From assembly GCA_036873755.1 (NCBI GenBank), contig JAVTVY010033844.1:62001-126000 (forward strand): a stretch of DNA of 64,000 nucleotides, in the 5' to 3' direction. The position numbers and the translations under genes are program-made. The DNA comes from Hanleya hanleyi (lineage: Eukaryota > Mollusca > Polyplacophora > Lepidopleurida > Hanleyidae). Below the pieces are notes generated by a model. The model was not told the DNA's origin. It saw only the letters and a program-made list of their open reading frames with translations, and searched no databases. Below, one piece after another: positions 44,645 through 54,383 of the stretch (positions are counted from its first letter, which is position 1; every line of letters begins with the position of its first letter).

Positions 44645-45975
44645 TTGACATTTGTGACCTATGAAAATCGAGTAAATCTTTAGACCTTAGGCCGGCATGG
44701 AGCAGCGTTGTGCCAAAGATCAAGACTAGCGCAATTTGTTCCTCAGCTATCGTGGGCACACGCAAATATTACTGCCATACCTATATAGATCTGTGACCTT
44801 TGAAAATAGGCCAAGTCCTAAGAAAACATGACATAGAGGTCCACATAAGGCATCATTGAACCTAAGTTCAAGTTTCTAGCTAGCTGTTTGTTGTCGACAT
44901 ATCGCATGCAAAATACAATATCAATATTCGGGGCGCATGCATGGACGAACGAACAGTATAAACTCGCGCGACCTGGCTCCTTCCGTGATAGTTATCAATC
45001 TGTATATGCTTTCTTTTACTGGCCTTCACGTTATGAAATTTTCGGTCTTCAAGACGACAGGGCTTGTGCGCGTGATCTTAAGATGTTGTAACGCGAAGTC
45101 GTCTCAGACTCAGGTGATGGTCTTCATAAAACCTGTACAATAATAGATTCCAAGGTCCGGCTTCTGAGATTTCTCGAAGACTTGATAGCCTCATTAAATG
45201 AGACAGGATACAACGAAACGAAGTTCATGTCCGTTGAATATTAAGCCGATTTATTGTAAATTCATTCCACCTAACTTAGGAATGATCGGCAGCATCTGGC
45301 AGGTAGACTAGCACAACTTCATTAACATCAGATCATTCTGTAAACAGTCATTTTCAGAACTGGAGATAGTAACATCTATCATTGGAGACATGATAGCCTC
45401 TAGTGAGACCTGATGGTTTTGGCCTGTCTGTATGTGCCGCTCATTCCATTATATACAATGCTCTACGTTAGAATGTCAAGTTAACCCAACATAAATTTCC
45501 TTACAAATTCGGTGCAATTATGACAAGCAGATCACGAATCTGTCGCATTACATAAATTCAGTCGTCAAAACCAAGGTTAATTCATTACCCTTACACAAGC
45601 AGTTTCCATGTTATCCTGTAAATTTGAAATTACATAACTGATTCTCACAAGTAGTTGTGTTTACAATTACAATAACCGACCTAAAGGTTCACGGAATAGT
45701 ATTTCGGAAACAGTTTTGTCAAACCACATCATAATATCAAGGTTGCATGCACGCAGATTTATATAAAATTGGTAAATGAAAAGTCGAAATTTATGCATTG
45801 ATATGGTGGCCAAGAATCGAAATCTGGTGGCCAAGAAACGTGAAAGGTCATTGCTGTGCATCATCATGAGTGGATGATGCTAATATTGACACTTTACACG
45901 GAACAAGCGAATGAAAATTTCGAAATCACAAGAAAACAAAGTAAGATTCGATTTCTGAAGTTTGAAATATGGCTT
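44645..45975. other. Intergenic DNA, no gene seen
   Basis: Contains GACCTTTGAAAATAGG-type repeat words (about 44650-44830). The phrase GCAGCRTTGTGYYAAAG occurs both left (about 42912) and right (about 44702) of the TA-flanked element. Confidence 0.45.
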
Positions 45976-46537
45976 ATACTATGGCAAGCCGTTTCAGTAT
46001 TTAACCGGTTGTTCGACATGTGTTGAAAACTTTTGCACATATGTCAAAAAGTTTTCAACATATGTGTAAAAGAATTACACGTGTATAAAAGTGCGCATTT
46101 ACTCCACATATGTTGAAAAGTTTTAGACATACGTGAAAAAGTTTTATACATATCTAAAACATTTTTATACATAAGTGAAATAGTTAAATTTATTTAACAT
46201 AAGTGCAAAACTTTTCCACATATGTATAAAACTTTTCCACATATGTGTAAAACTTTTTCTCATATGTGTAAAACTTTTTGACATATGTCGAACAAACGGT
46301 TTTTCAACATATGTGGAAAAGTTTTGTACATAAAGCTTCTCCACATGTGTGAAATAGTTAATTTCCACATATGTCAAATAGTTGTCACTTCTACACAAGG
46401 CATCGACTGCTCTCCGATATCGTTTTGTCGCATTTTCGCATGCAAACAAAGGAACAAACTGCTCACATTGATAACATATGTTATTTAGTAAAGCTGACAT
46501 TGAAATGGCTAAGATACCGGACTCGTGTGTTTGATTA

Positions 46538-46543
46538 TCTGTG
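46538..46543. repeat. Polinton target site duplication, left copy
   Basis: tctgtg directly before the AGTAGTAGT terminus; identical to 59109-59114. Confidence 0.92.
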
Positions 46544-48383
46544 AGTAGTAGTATCACCGCATTTCAGACCTTATTTTCCAGGGAGGTAACTCTTGAATCC
46601 CCTTTTTTCCAGGTTAAAGTATAGGGGGCGCCACATCGCCTTTCACCTCTGTGGTGCCTGTGGCGCCAGGGGGCGCCACCAGTCCCGTATGACGTCATTT
46701 CCGGTCTGGGTGAATGGGGCGTGACCTGTGAACATGATAGGATATGTACTGACCTGTCTGTGGGGTTTTCCACAATGTCGTTCACCTCCGTGTGTCTTCG
46801 GTCACCTCCGTGTCTCTTCGGTCACCTCCGTGTCTTTTCGGTCAGGTCCGTGTCTTTTCGGGTACGTCCGTGTCTTTTCGGTGAGGTCCGCCATCTTTAA
46901 AACATGATAGGCCATGTACTGACCTGTCTGTGGGGGTTTTCCCGCCAGAATTTCACTGTCGTCTGCTTGGGGTTGTCACGTGCCGAACACCTGGCTCTCC
47001 GAATTGCAACATTGTTGCACGTTCGCTACAATGTTGCGGTGAACACCTGGTCTGGCGTCTGCGTGAATGAGTTCACGGGCCGAACATCTGGCTCCCAGAA
47101 TTGCAACAATGTTGCACGTTCGCTACAATGTTACGGCGACCGTGAACACCTGGTCTGGCGTCTGCGTGAGTGAGCTCACGTGCCGAACACCTGGCTCCCC
47201 GAGATCAAGGCATGTCCAGACTTGTTCTGGGTTGTACAGTTCTGCCATGCAGAGAACGGGTACTAGGAATGCATATTAAATCTATAGACAAAGTGTATGG
47301 AAATAGACGTTTTGGGGTCTAGGTGGGCCACTAGTGAGTCGATGGAGTCGTATGAGGTATCAATGTGAAGCATTCATGAAGGCGCATCCGACGGGCTGGG
47401 TGTGGGGTTGAAATATCGTCATTCTGCGCATGCGCGGTAGACAAAGGGTATGGAAATAGCCGTTTTGGGGTCTAGGTGGGCCACTAATGGACCGATGGGG
47501 TCGAGTGAGGTATCAATGTGAAGTCTATGTGAAGGTGCATCCCACTGGGTGGATGTGGGGTCGGAATATCGTCATTCTGCGCATGCGCAATAGACAAAGG
47601 GTATGAAAATAAGACGTTTTGGGATCTAGGTGAGCCACTAATGAGCCGATGGAGTTGAGTGAGGTATCAATGTGAAGCCTATGTGAGGGGGCATTTGATT
47701 GGACTAGTGTCTCGTTGTCAACATTCTGCGCATGCGCAGACAGGGAATTCTGGGAAAAGGGTGTGGAAATAGACGTTTTAGGGTTTAGGTGAGCCCCTAA
47801 TGATCCTATGGTGTCGTATGAGGTCTTATTTTGAAGCTGTCGTGAGGGAGCATCCGCCTGGGCTAGTGCGTCGTTCGTTGTCAATAGTCTGCGCATGCGC
47901 AGTCTGGCCGTAGTATAGAAATATACGTGTTGGGGTTTAGGTGGGCCACTAGTGGGCCGATTGGATCGAGTGAGGTATCCATGTAAAGCATACGTGAGGG
48001 AGTCTCCAACGGGCCGAGTGTGACGTGGAACTGACGTCATTCTGCGCATGCGCAGTAGAGAAAGTGTATGGAAATAGACGTTCTGGGGCCTAGGCGAGCC
48101 ACTAATGAGCCGATGGAGTCGAGTGAGGTATCCATGTGAAGCCTATGTGAGGGAGCCACTGCCTGGGGTAGTGTCTCGGCCATTGTCCACATTCTGCGCA
48201 TGCGCAGACAGGGAATTGTGGGAAACGGGTGTGGAAATAGACGTTTTTGCGGTCTAGGTGGGCCACTAATGGTCCTATGGAGTCGAGTGAGGTATCAAAG
48301 TGAAACATTCGTGAACTGGCATCCAGTCATGGATGGGTGCATGTAAAATTAGGGGTATGACGTCACTTCCGGTTTGGGTGAAT
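46544..48383 (+). repeat. Polinton left terminal inverted repeat
   Basis: Matches the right TIR in inverse from the AGTAGTAGT terminus to TCACTTCCGGTTTGGGTGAA near 48383. It is about 200 bp longer than the right arm, mainly because of a 20-bp tandem repeat (GGTCACCTCCGTGTCTTTTC, about six copies, 46780-46890). Inside are six copies of CTGCGCATGCGC at 47424, 47577, 47726, 47889, 48042 and 48194, each within a diverged unit of about 150 bp. Confidence 0.9.
46661..46682. promoter_or_regulatory. CTCF-like palindromic site, left TIR
   Basis: TGGCGCCAGGGGGCGCCACC about 120 bp from the left terminus resembles the CTCF core (CCASNAGGGGGCGC). A matching CGCCAGGGGGCGCT (minus strand) is at 59031-59045 near the right terminus. 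Confidence 0.4.
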
Positions 48384-48780
48384 GGGGCGTGACCTTGGAA
48401 CAGTATAGGATATGTACTGACCTGTCTGTGGGGGTTTTCCCGCCAGAATTTCGCATCCGGGTATACATGAGGGTCTGTGTGAATGGGGTGTGACCTGGGA
48501 ACATGATAGGAATGCATGTACTGACCTGTCTGTGGGGTTTTTCCCGGCCCGGCCCGCCCCGCCCCGGCCGCAGCGCGCGCGCGCGGATTATCCGGCCGCA
48601 CGCCTGCGCGGCATCACCGGCAGTGTGCGGGTGAATTTCGGATTATCCTAGGCCACTGATTGGCTAATACGGTGTTCAAAGCCAGTTTCACCGAATCCCC
48701 ACATGTCTGTTATAGCCTTCATGCATTATGCTCATATAGAAAACACACAAGACAGGGTTTTTGGGTGAGATCTCATTTTT
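48384..48780. other. Polinton spacer between left TIR and genes, with GC-rich block
   Basis: Repeats the TIR phrase GACCTGTCTGTGGGG.TTTTC twice, then a very GC-rich block (about 48543-48600, CGCGCGCGCG). After it lies an inverted CCAAT box context (GATTGGCTAAT near 48657). No gene. Confidence 0.6.
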
Positions 48781-48814
48781 TTATTCAGTGAACAACAACA
48801 ACGTGAGAACAACC

Positions 48815-48960
48815 ACGTGAAAACTGAAGCCCAGAACAGGGGGCTTGTACATTGAAAGAACTGAAGCCCAGAACAGGGGGCTTGTAAACTTAAGCCCAGA
48901 ACAGGGGGCTTGTACATTGAAAGAACTTAAGCTCAGAACGGGACTTGTACATTGAAATGA
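48815..48960 (-). repeat. Tandem copies of the protease gene 3' end
   Basis: Four units of about 35-50 bp read, on the minus strand, TACAAGCCCCCTGTTCTGGG with variable CTTTCAATG spacers. The first unit, at 48933-48960, encodes the last codons and stop of the protease; the others follow immediately downstream. Confidence 0.85.
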
Positions 48961-49400
48961 TCGGTGGCCCAGTCATATACGAGTACATCGCGGTCCTTGG
49001 CCTTGGGGTACTCGTCAAACATCTCTACGATGGTAGATAAGGTCCTTCCCCGGCATCGATGGTACAGGTAAAACAAGCAATATTGTCCGCACACGCTACT
49101 GGTCAGGCTTTGCAACGTTTGACTGTTCCAACACCACGTCTCTGTGCCTTGATCCATGAAGTCTGTTAAATCGGGATGGAGGGGTGGCAGGCCGTACGGG
49201 TCAAAGTATTCGTCCTGCGCTTCTGTCAAGTACACGGCCACCCAATGTTCACCGGGCCGATCCATCGGATCCGTGTTGAGAACGTATGCAGCAGGATACA
49301 TACGGTCTAATGGGAACACATCTCGGGCGAACACCCCTTGAAAGACCATACGTGTCCCTGTGTCATTCTCCAGCACGGTGGTTATCTGGTCTGTATCCAT
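48933..49400 (-). CDS. Polinton adenain-type cysteine protease (PRO)
   Basis: Ulp1/adenain family protease that would process virion proteins during maturation. The 155-residue frame starts at MDTDQITTV, two bases after the capsid stop; an upstream in-frame non-ATG extension is ignored. The catalytic set is visible: His52 in GEHWVAVYL, Asp67 in DEYFDPYG, Gln97 in SQTLQSL and Cys104 in SSVCGQYC, with the 7-residue Gln-Cys spacing of adenain. Length is normal for the family. The frame is intact although the capsid genes before it are broken. The last unit of a downstream tandem repeat forms its C-terminus. Confidence 0.92.
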   Translation of the reverse strand: MDTDQITTVLENDTGTRMVFQGVFARDVFPLDRMYPAAYVLNTDPMDRPGEHWVAVYLTEAQDEYFDPYGLPPLHPDLTDFMDQGTETWCWNSQTLQSLTSSVCGQYCLFYLYHRCRGRTLSTIVEMFDEYPKAKDRDVLVYDWATDHFNVQVPF

Positions 49401-49401
49401 G

Positions 49402-50708
49402 TTAGGTGGCAAAGTCACACAGGACGTTGCGCGCCTTGTCCACTTGAATGATGTTGTCAAACTCCGCGTAGCAGATCACATTGACGGTGGTCCCGAGGGC
49501 TCGTGCAAAGTGAATTTCCAACCGTAAATTGCCTTGCTTGGCCAGGGCCAGCTGATGGTCGTTCTCTAAGGTGGGGGTCAGATCGAAACAGAACAACGTG
49601 TATCCGTTCGCGTAGTTCTCCCGACTGATCATATTCCCTTCGTCCTGGTTGATTTGACCGGTGGCTGTGAACAGGCTCTGATAGGCTCGAATGAAATTTC
49701 TGCGCCCAAAGTTCGGTGTTAAGGCCGTGGCTGGCACCTGTTGTCAATCCACATGCAGGGTCACAAAATTGATGCCGAAATGTTTAAAGTCAAACGGATT
49801 TTCTGGGTAGGCTCCGCTGAAACTGGTATTTTTCACACAGGCCAGGATCAATCGCTTGGGTAGTTCCCCCAGGAACAGGTTTTCTTTGTTGGTGCTCATA
49901 TTTCCAGTAGGAACAGAGAACACTTTGGTTTGTACACGTCGGATAGGGTACTGGGCTGGTTTTGTTTCCAAGGCTTTCATGTGTCCCAATTGAACGGCTG
50001 GATTCGGTTTCACTTTTCGGACATACAGGACTGCGTCTTGGATGACAATCTTATAGTCAGCTGCATGCCCGTCTACGTTAGTGGCCATCAAGGCGAAGGT
50101 CGGAGGCGCCCGTATCAGATTTTGATGGGGATCTTGTTCAAGAGGTACCGGTCTTGCATGAACATGTCTGCGTGTAGTCGAACCATGAGATCCATCGAGG
50201 CGCCGTTCGCAGTGAAAGCCTTCCGTTTGTTATATCCTACATTGTCCACCGTGTCCATGTGCTCGGCTGTGTCCTGGTAGAATAAAGCGGCTGTCAGCTG
50301 AGATTTTTTAGCCTCTCGTCCATGCGACAACAGTGTCTCAATGTAGGCTCGATAGGGGTACGTGTTGGTCGAGTCACTGATGAGTTTGTCACTGAGAAAA
50401 ATATCCAGCTGTTGAAACATCGAGTGCAACCACAGATTCGTCGGGCCCACCGTTGCAGCTTGGATGATTCTGGAGCCATCCCCATTGACGACCTTGGCTT
50501 TCACATACAAGTACGTATGGGCTAAATCCACATAGGCCGTATCCGCATTACTGATGGTGAACTCGATGGGCCCTGTTTCGTTGATGCTGGAGAGCGGGAG
50601 ATGCTCCACCCATAATCCTTGTTCGGCACTGGTCTGTGTGGGCGGCACGGTCCACAAATCAAATTCACTGTTGGTGGAGGGACAGGAGTCTGCGTGGATC
50701 AAGGACAT
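49402..50708 (-). pseudogene. Polinton major capsid protein (double jelly-roll), broken
   Basis: The N-terminal part (50708-50115) has the typical start MSLIHADSC, FDLWTVPPTQTS and the long jelly-roll stretch with NLWLHSMFQQLDIFLSDKLI and STNTYPYRAYIETLL. This matches the family annotated in many animal genomes as F54H12.2-like, which I take to be the Polinton capsid protein. The remainder continues in another frame from about 50112 (YVRKVKPNPAVQLGH..) after what looks like a one-base deletion. A TGA at 49746-49744 interrupts it before [19 protein letters not shown]. The total span would be about 435 codons, normal for the family. Two lesions make it a pseudogene, assuming no assembly error. 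Confidence 0.88.
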
Positions 50709-50710
50709 GG

Positions 50711-51099
50711 TTAAGAACAGATATCCTGGGTCTTCGATGTGCGTCGTCGCTGGGTCGGTCGTCGACTGGTGCGTGGTCTCGGTGGGGCAGCTCTTTTATT
50801 CCCTACGGTGCGTTGTGCTTTGGCGACCAAGACGCCTCCCGCTTCTTTGGCCCGCCGTTTCAAGGCTTCTTCAAGACATCACCGGCCACTTGCAGTCCAC
50901 TGCGTACCGCTTGTTTGCCGATCGCTTTCACCCCACGCGTCACCAAGGGCAGGAACGTTTTGACGATGCTCCCGAGTATGTTCCCCAGCCCATGTCCTCG
51001 TTGCATGCGTGCACCACTAAAGACGGGAAGGCCACCCCCGGCCTGTTGGGCATAATAGTCCATATAGCTTCGTGCATCGCACTCGTAAGGGACCTTCAT
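50711..51099 (-). pseudogene. pVI/pX-like minor virion protein, frameshifted
   Basis: Starts in a TAATG overlap with the upstream gene. Residues MKVPYECDARSYMDYYAQQA, then GLPVFSGARMQRGHGLGNIL and a basic amphipathic segment, resemble the small Gly-rich, basic proteins found before the capsid gene in adenovirus-like elements. The frame stops at 50860. A different frame from about 50866 continues with a Lys/Arg/Ala-rich tail and ends in TAA three bases before the capsid start, so a single frameshift near 50863 is likely. Role inferred: DNA-binding or membrane-active core protein. Confidence 0.7.
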
Positions 51100-51888
51100 T
51101 ATACAAAGTGGGGAGCACGTGCTTGTCGAAAATGAAGTGTCAGCACCACTTTTCCTCGTTCGAATGCCACCGGTCGTCCCGTGTCATCTCTTATATCCAC
51201 CGTGATAGTGTTGATGTCGGTTTGTCGTACGGGTAGGTAGAGCATGTGAGTGAAACTGTGGGTGACTTGATCTCCATACGTCTTTTTAATGGGCACCACC
51301 CGTAACAGAGGTGTGTTGATATCGCCCACGATGTGGTTGTCGACCACGTCCGAGTAGACATAAGAGTCCGTACATACCCGACTTCATATCCATCGGGGTC
51401 TGGCCATGGTCCTCGGATGGACCCGTATAGGTCGCGTGAGCGAGACCCAGCATTTGCTGTAGGATAGGACTCAGTACGACACTCACGTTGGCGGTGAGGA
51501 GGATCTCTGCCTTGCCGTTGTGTGCGTTGTAATCGAAGTCCACGTGATTCTTGAAGGGAAAGGATTTGATGGGTTTTGAAGTATTCGTGACCTCCCGTAG
51601 AGCCTTATAATGCAACAGTCTTGTCAGCCCACCCATGAACTCCTTGGGGGTATCGTATTGGCCTACGGGGAGGGTGAGTCGGGTGTTTTCGCCTTCGTAG
51701 GTCACCTCGTACCACACTTCATTGGCTCGCACGTTGTACCACGAGTAAGGGTATTGGATATCCACGAGGCCGCATTCCCATCGTCCAGGTAAATGCAACG
51801 CTTGCGGTAACTGGGTGACGTACTTGGCCAAGGTGTTGTCAGGAAACACATCCAGCGAACTGTTACTGGGTAGGGTGAGGTAAAACAT
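51099..51888 (-). pseudogene. Polinton minor capsid (penton-like, PY) protein, frameshifted
   Basis: Starts MFYLTLPSNSSLDVFPDNTL, then LPGRWECGLVDIQYPYSWYN, the usual N-terminus of the single jelly-roll penton-like protein of Polintons. The first frame runs to about 51365. The conserved end (NHIVGDINTPLLRVVPI, HFRQARAPHFV) is in another frame (51347-51099). One frameshift near 51365-51376 separates them. The span of about 263 codons is normal. It ends in TAATG, overlapping the start of the pVI-like gene. Confidence 0.85.
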
Positions 51889-51982
51889 GGCGACTGAGCT
51901 GTCCTGCTGCTGCTGTTGGTTTTAATAGGTGTTCCAGGCCTTGGGCGGTTGTGTCCGGCGTCGTGTTCGTCGCGGTGACTTG

Positions 51983-52753
51983 CTACGTGTCACGTATCTG
52001 GAGATGTGGGATGTCCTGATGGTGGTTTTTTAAAGGCCTGAAAAGAAGGTGTCCGTTGTGGTGGTGTTTTGGGGGGTGACTCCGGTTCCAATTCGGCTTC
52101 CCAAGAAGGGGACTCGGCGATCGCTGGGTCCGCTGCATAAAGGCCCAGCGGTGGGGGTTCCCCACCAATTCCTGTGGTACATGCATGTCTTTCAAGCCTT
52201 GAGCGAAGACCTCCCATCCTCGAAGATCCGTGTGCGACCTGCGTTGACGCATCAGGTCATTCACTAAATCCGTCATGTGGGTCCCGGGGACCACCTGATT
52301 CTGTACCAGGAGTTCGTCTTTATTATTCCAAGTCATGTTAGGATTCTGTTTCATCCGTTGTAATACTAGGTCAGCTTGTTTCTTGAACGATGCAGGTACA
52401 CTCTTCAGGACGTCGTCTTCCACCCACTGTGGGGCTGTGGGTGGTACCCCTGGTAATGGCGGCTGTTGGAGCGGTGTTGAGGTCGGCGGTGTGTCACGTG
52501 GTGGTGGTGGTGGTGGTGGTGGTGCTGGGGTAGAGAGGGTTTTGTATTGGTCCATGAACGTCATGTACCGTTGAAGCGTTTCATTGTACCGTTGTACTTT
52601 CTCACTGTCGCTTAACCCCGGTCTCTGTAAGATCTGTTGCATCTCTTCATCGAGGGTGTTTATGGTCTTCACCGTAGGTGGGACAGGGTAGGGCGATTGG
52701 AGGTTTTGAAGGAACTGTGGTTCGACGAGGACCATTTTTTTCGTGTGATTCAT
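51983..52753 (-). CDS. Polinton proline-rich virion-associated protein
   Basis: 256-codon frame starting MNHTKKMVLVEP, in an ATGA overlap with the preceding gene. An N-terminal helical region (LQRPGLSDSEKVQRYNETL) is followed by a (Pro)8 linker encoded by a GGT microsatellite, then VEDDVLKSVPASFKKQADLV and a GWEVFAQGLKDMHVP segment. The same order (short N-terminal 'SDEEK..Y' motif and GW..F region) is common in genes beside Polinton capsid genes; no function is known to me. After about residue 210 the composition changes and an alternative frame looks more plausible, so one or two frameshifts near 52130 and 52000 are possible. Confidence 0.7.
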   Translation of the reverse strand: MNHTKKMVLVEPQFLQNLQSPYPVPPTVKTINTLDEEMQQILQRPGLSDSEKVQRYNETLQRYMTFMDQYKTLSTPAPPPPPPPPRDTPPTSTPLQQPPLPGVPPTAPQWVEDDVLKSVPASFKKQADLVLQRMKQNPNMTWNNKDELLVQNQVVPGTHMTDLVNDLMRQRRSHTDLRGWEVFAQGLKDMHVPQELVGNPHRWAFMQRTQRSPSPLLGKPNWNRSHPPKHHHNGHLLFRPLKNHHQDIPHLQIRDT

Positions 52754-53091
52754 TGTCGGCCGAAGAGTCCACCCAATACTGGACCCAACACGGAAGCGGT
52801 CAACGATGCTAAGATGGCCCCGAGAAAGCCGCCTTTCTGTAACACCTTTTTCTTTTGTGTTTGAGGGACTCGCTTCTGGACTAGGGTTCGGAGACCTGTC
52901 TTATGCTTGGCCAACTTGGTCTTCTGAGCCGCAGTCGGTGGTACGTTGACTTTTAACAGGTTGTACCCGATCTCGCACAGACAGCGTACAAGGTCAGGGT
53001 CCGCACCGCGTACAATGGTTCGGGCCAACTCGGGTGGGGCCGTCTTCAATACACGGAGCGTCGGAGCGTGCTTCCGTACTCGCGCAGACAT
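52750..53091 (-). CDS. Polinton short basic protein with hydrophobic tail
   Basis: 113 residues from ATG (MSARVRKHAP); the in-frame codons before it are non-ATG. N-terminus APTLRVLKTAPPELARTIV and DPDLVRCLCEIGYNLLKVNV, then a Lys-rich stretch and a Gly/Leu/Ala hydrophobic end (GGFLGAILASLTASVLGPVL). This family is frequent next to Polinton and adintovirus capsid genes. The hydrophobic C-terminus suggests a membrane-active or pX/pVI-like virion role, which is inference. Intact. An AT-rich TATA-like GATAAAAAG lies about 40 bp upstream. Confidence 0.75.
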   Translation of the reverse strand: MSARVRKHAPTLRVLKTAPPELARTIVRGADPDLVRCLCEIGYNLLKVNVPPTAAQKTKLAKHKTGLRTLVQKRVPQTQKKKVLQKGGFLGAILASLTASVLGPVLGGLFGRQ

Positions 53092-53248
53092 CAAGTACAA
53101 CTAATGCTAGAACCCACAACTCTGCTCTTTTTATCTACTTCAGAGAACAGAGACAAAGTCAACCATGCTGTGGTATTAATTCTTTTTATTATCCCCATCA
53201 TCAAACACACACACCACAGCTGGGGGCGCCACTGTGGATGTGTTTACA

Positions 53249-53857
53249 TTATTTTTGCATGTACACGTGGTGGGTCTCTCCGGGAAAGATGCCGGTCCGT
53301 AGTCGGAGGTGGTCGGGGGTGGCTTGCTTGAGGTCGAAGAGCATATACCCGTGCTGAGGGGTTGTGGCATCTTTAAATGCTTCCAACGCAAACGGTGTGC
53401 GGCCGGAATACATCTGTCTCGCCAGGTGCAGCAGTTGAGTGGTATCTCTCGGGTTTTTGAAGACCACCAGGTAGTGGGCATTTAAGCTGATGTTCCGATG
53501 TTCTTTGTTTTTACTGAACAGATTCTGCACAATGTAGATGATGCTGAGCCGTCGATGATGGCTGCCTTTGGTAAAGAGTTGGGTGACCCGCGCATCCGTC
53601 TCCGCCATGAGATCATCCAGAACCACCAAGGTGTCGGGTTCCAAGTCGGCCAGGTTGGGTAGGCCTTCCACGAACGTGATGTGGGGCATTGCTGCATACG
53701 CTGCCTGCCATTCTCCGTAACACCACACGACTCAGGCAATGGGTGGGGTGATCATGCTGTCGGCGTGTTGAAGGAGCTTCCTGACGAAGTGCGTTTTCCC
53801 GGAGCCCATCGGTCCTGCGATGACGCAAGTGAAGGGATGCTGCCACCGAGGGTCCAT
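53249..53857 (-). pseudogene. Polinton packaging ATPase (FtsK/HerA, A32-like), one stop
   Basis: From ATG at 53857, the frame has PFTCVIAGPMGSGKTHFV (Walker A) and runs to an in-frame TGA at 53734-53732. After it the same frame continues with WCYGEWQAAYAAMPHITFVE, DTLVVLDDLMAE (Walker B) and IIYIVQNLFSKNKEHRNISL to a normal stop. The order matches the genome-packaging ATPases of Polintons and nucleocytoplasmic viruses, where WCYGEWQ is characteristic. The stop is consistent with a CGA to TGA change. Length of about 200 codons is slightly short for the family. Confidence 0.88.
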
Positions 53858-54028
53858 GGTTCGAGCTGTATGCGCTGTCGTGGTAACCCGCTCTTGTAAA
53901 TTTGGTACGAGTGAACTGGAGTGGGTACAACGTCGGTCGTCGTCTGTTCACTGCGAGTGATGATGGTGGTGGGTACAACGTCGGTCGTCGTTGTCTGTTC
54001 AGTGTGAGGGATGAAATCCGGTGGGTTT

Positions 54029-54328
54029 TCAGACGTAGTGGGTGTACTTGGGTGTAGGTGTGGAGCTTGGTGTGGAGCTCGATGGGGCTTGTACACCGGG
54101 TGTGGTGGTGACTGGGCTCGATACGGGGTTGACTGGTGCTATCTGTAGACCGGTTTCACTGGTGGCTGGTGTTCTCAGTTGGTTAAGTAACGTGCTGACA
54201 TAGGCTACGTCGTAAAACACACCTCCGCACAACACACTCAGCAGGGTTAGCAGTATCACCACAAAGCCCACTTGCGCTTTGCGCGTTTTGGGAGACGCTG
54301 TGTTCAGAGGCAGCTGCTGTTTATCCAT
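54029..54328 (-). CDS. Polinton single-pass membrane protein, S/T/P-rich tail
   Basis: 99 residues from MDKQQLPLNTASPKTRKAQ. A strong membrane segment (about residues 19-42, GFVVILLTLLSVLCGGVFY) is followed by a Ser/Thr/Pro-rich domain. The basic stretch before the segment favours an exposed or luminal C-terminus. A longer frame begins in the integrase region but lacks support; a TATA box at 54383-54377 sits 49-55 bp upstream of the chosen ATG. Function unknown; small membrane proteins occur in several Polintons. Confidence 0.6.
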   Translation of the reverse strand: MDKQQLPLNTASPKTRKAQVGFVVILLTLLSVLCGGVFYDVAYVSTLLNQLRTPATSETGLQIAPVNPVSSPVTTTPGVQAPSSSTPSSTPTPKYTHYV

Positions 54329-54376
54329 AGCACTGTGGTCGGACGTGGAATGAAGGATGACGGCAGTGGTGTCTGG

Positions 54377-54383
54377 CTTTATA
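54377..54383 (-). promoter_or_regulatory. TATA box of the membrane-protein gene
   Basis: TATAAAG; its TAA is the stop codon of the integrase frame. Confidence 0.65.

Noticed and set aside
46165..46557. 130-codon minus-strand open frame next to the Polinton
   Set aside because: More than half is the ACATATGTG..AAAA array read as THMRKSFTHMWKSF-type repeats; it also spans the Polinton boundary.
47525..48308. Open frames of 174 and 68 codons in the left TIR (and 201 codons in the right TIR)
   Set aside because: They follow the 150-bp unit of the TIR in both arms, with no domain; likely by-products of the promoter-like repeat.
50554..51135. 193- and 139-codon plus-strand frames
   Set aside because: Antisense shadows of the pVI-like and capsid genes, which have clear family signatures on the other strand.
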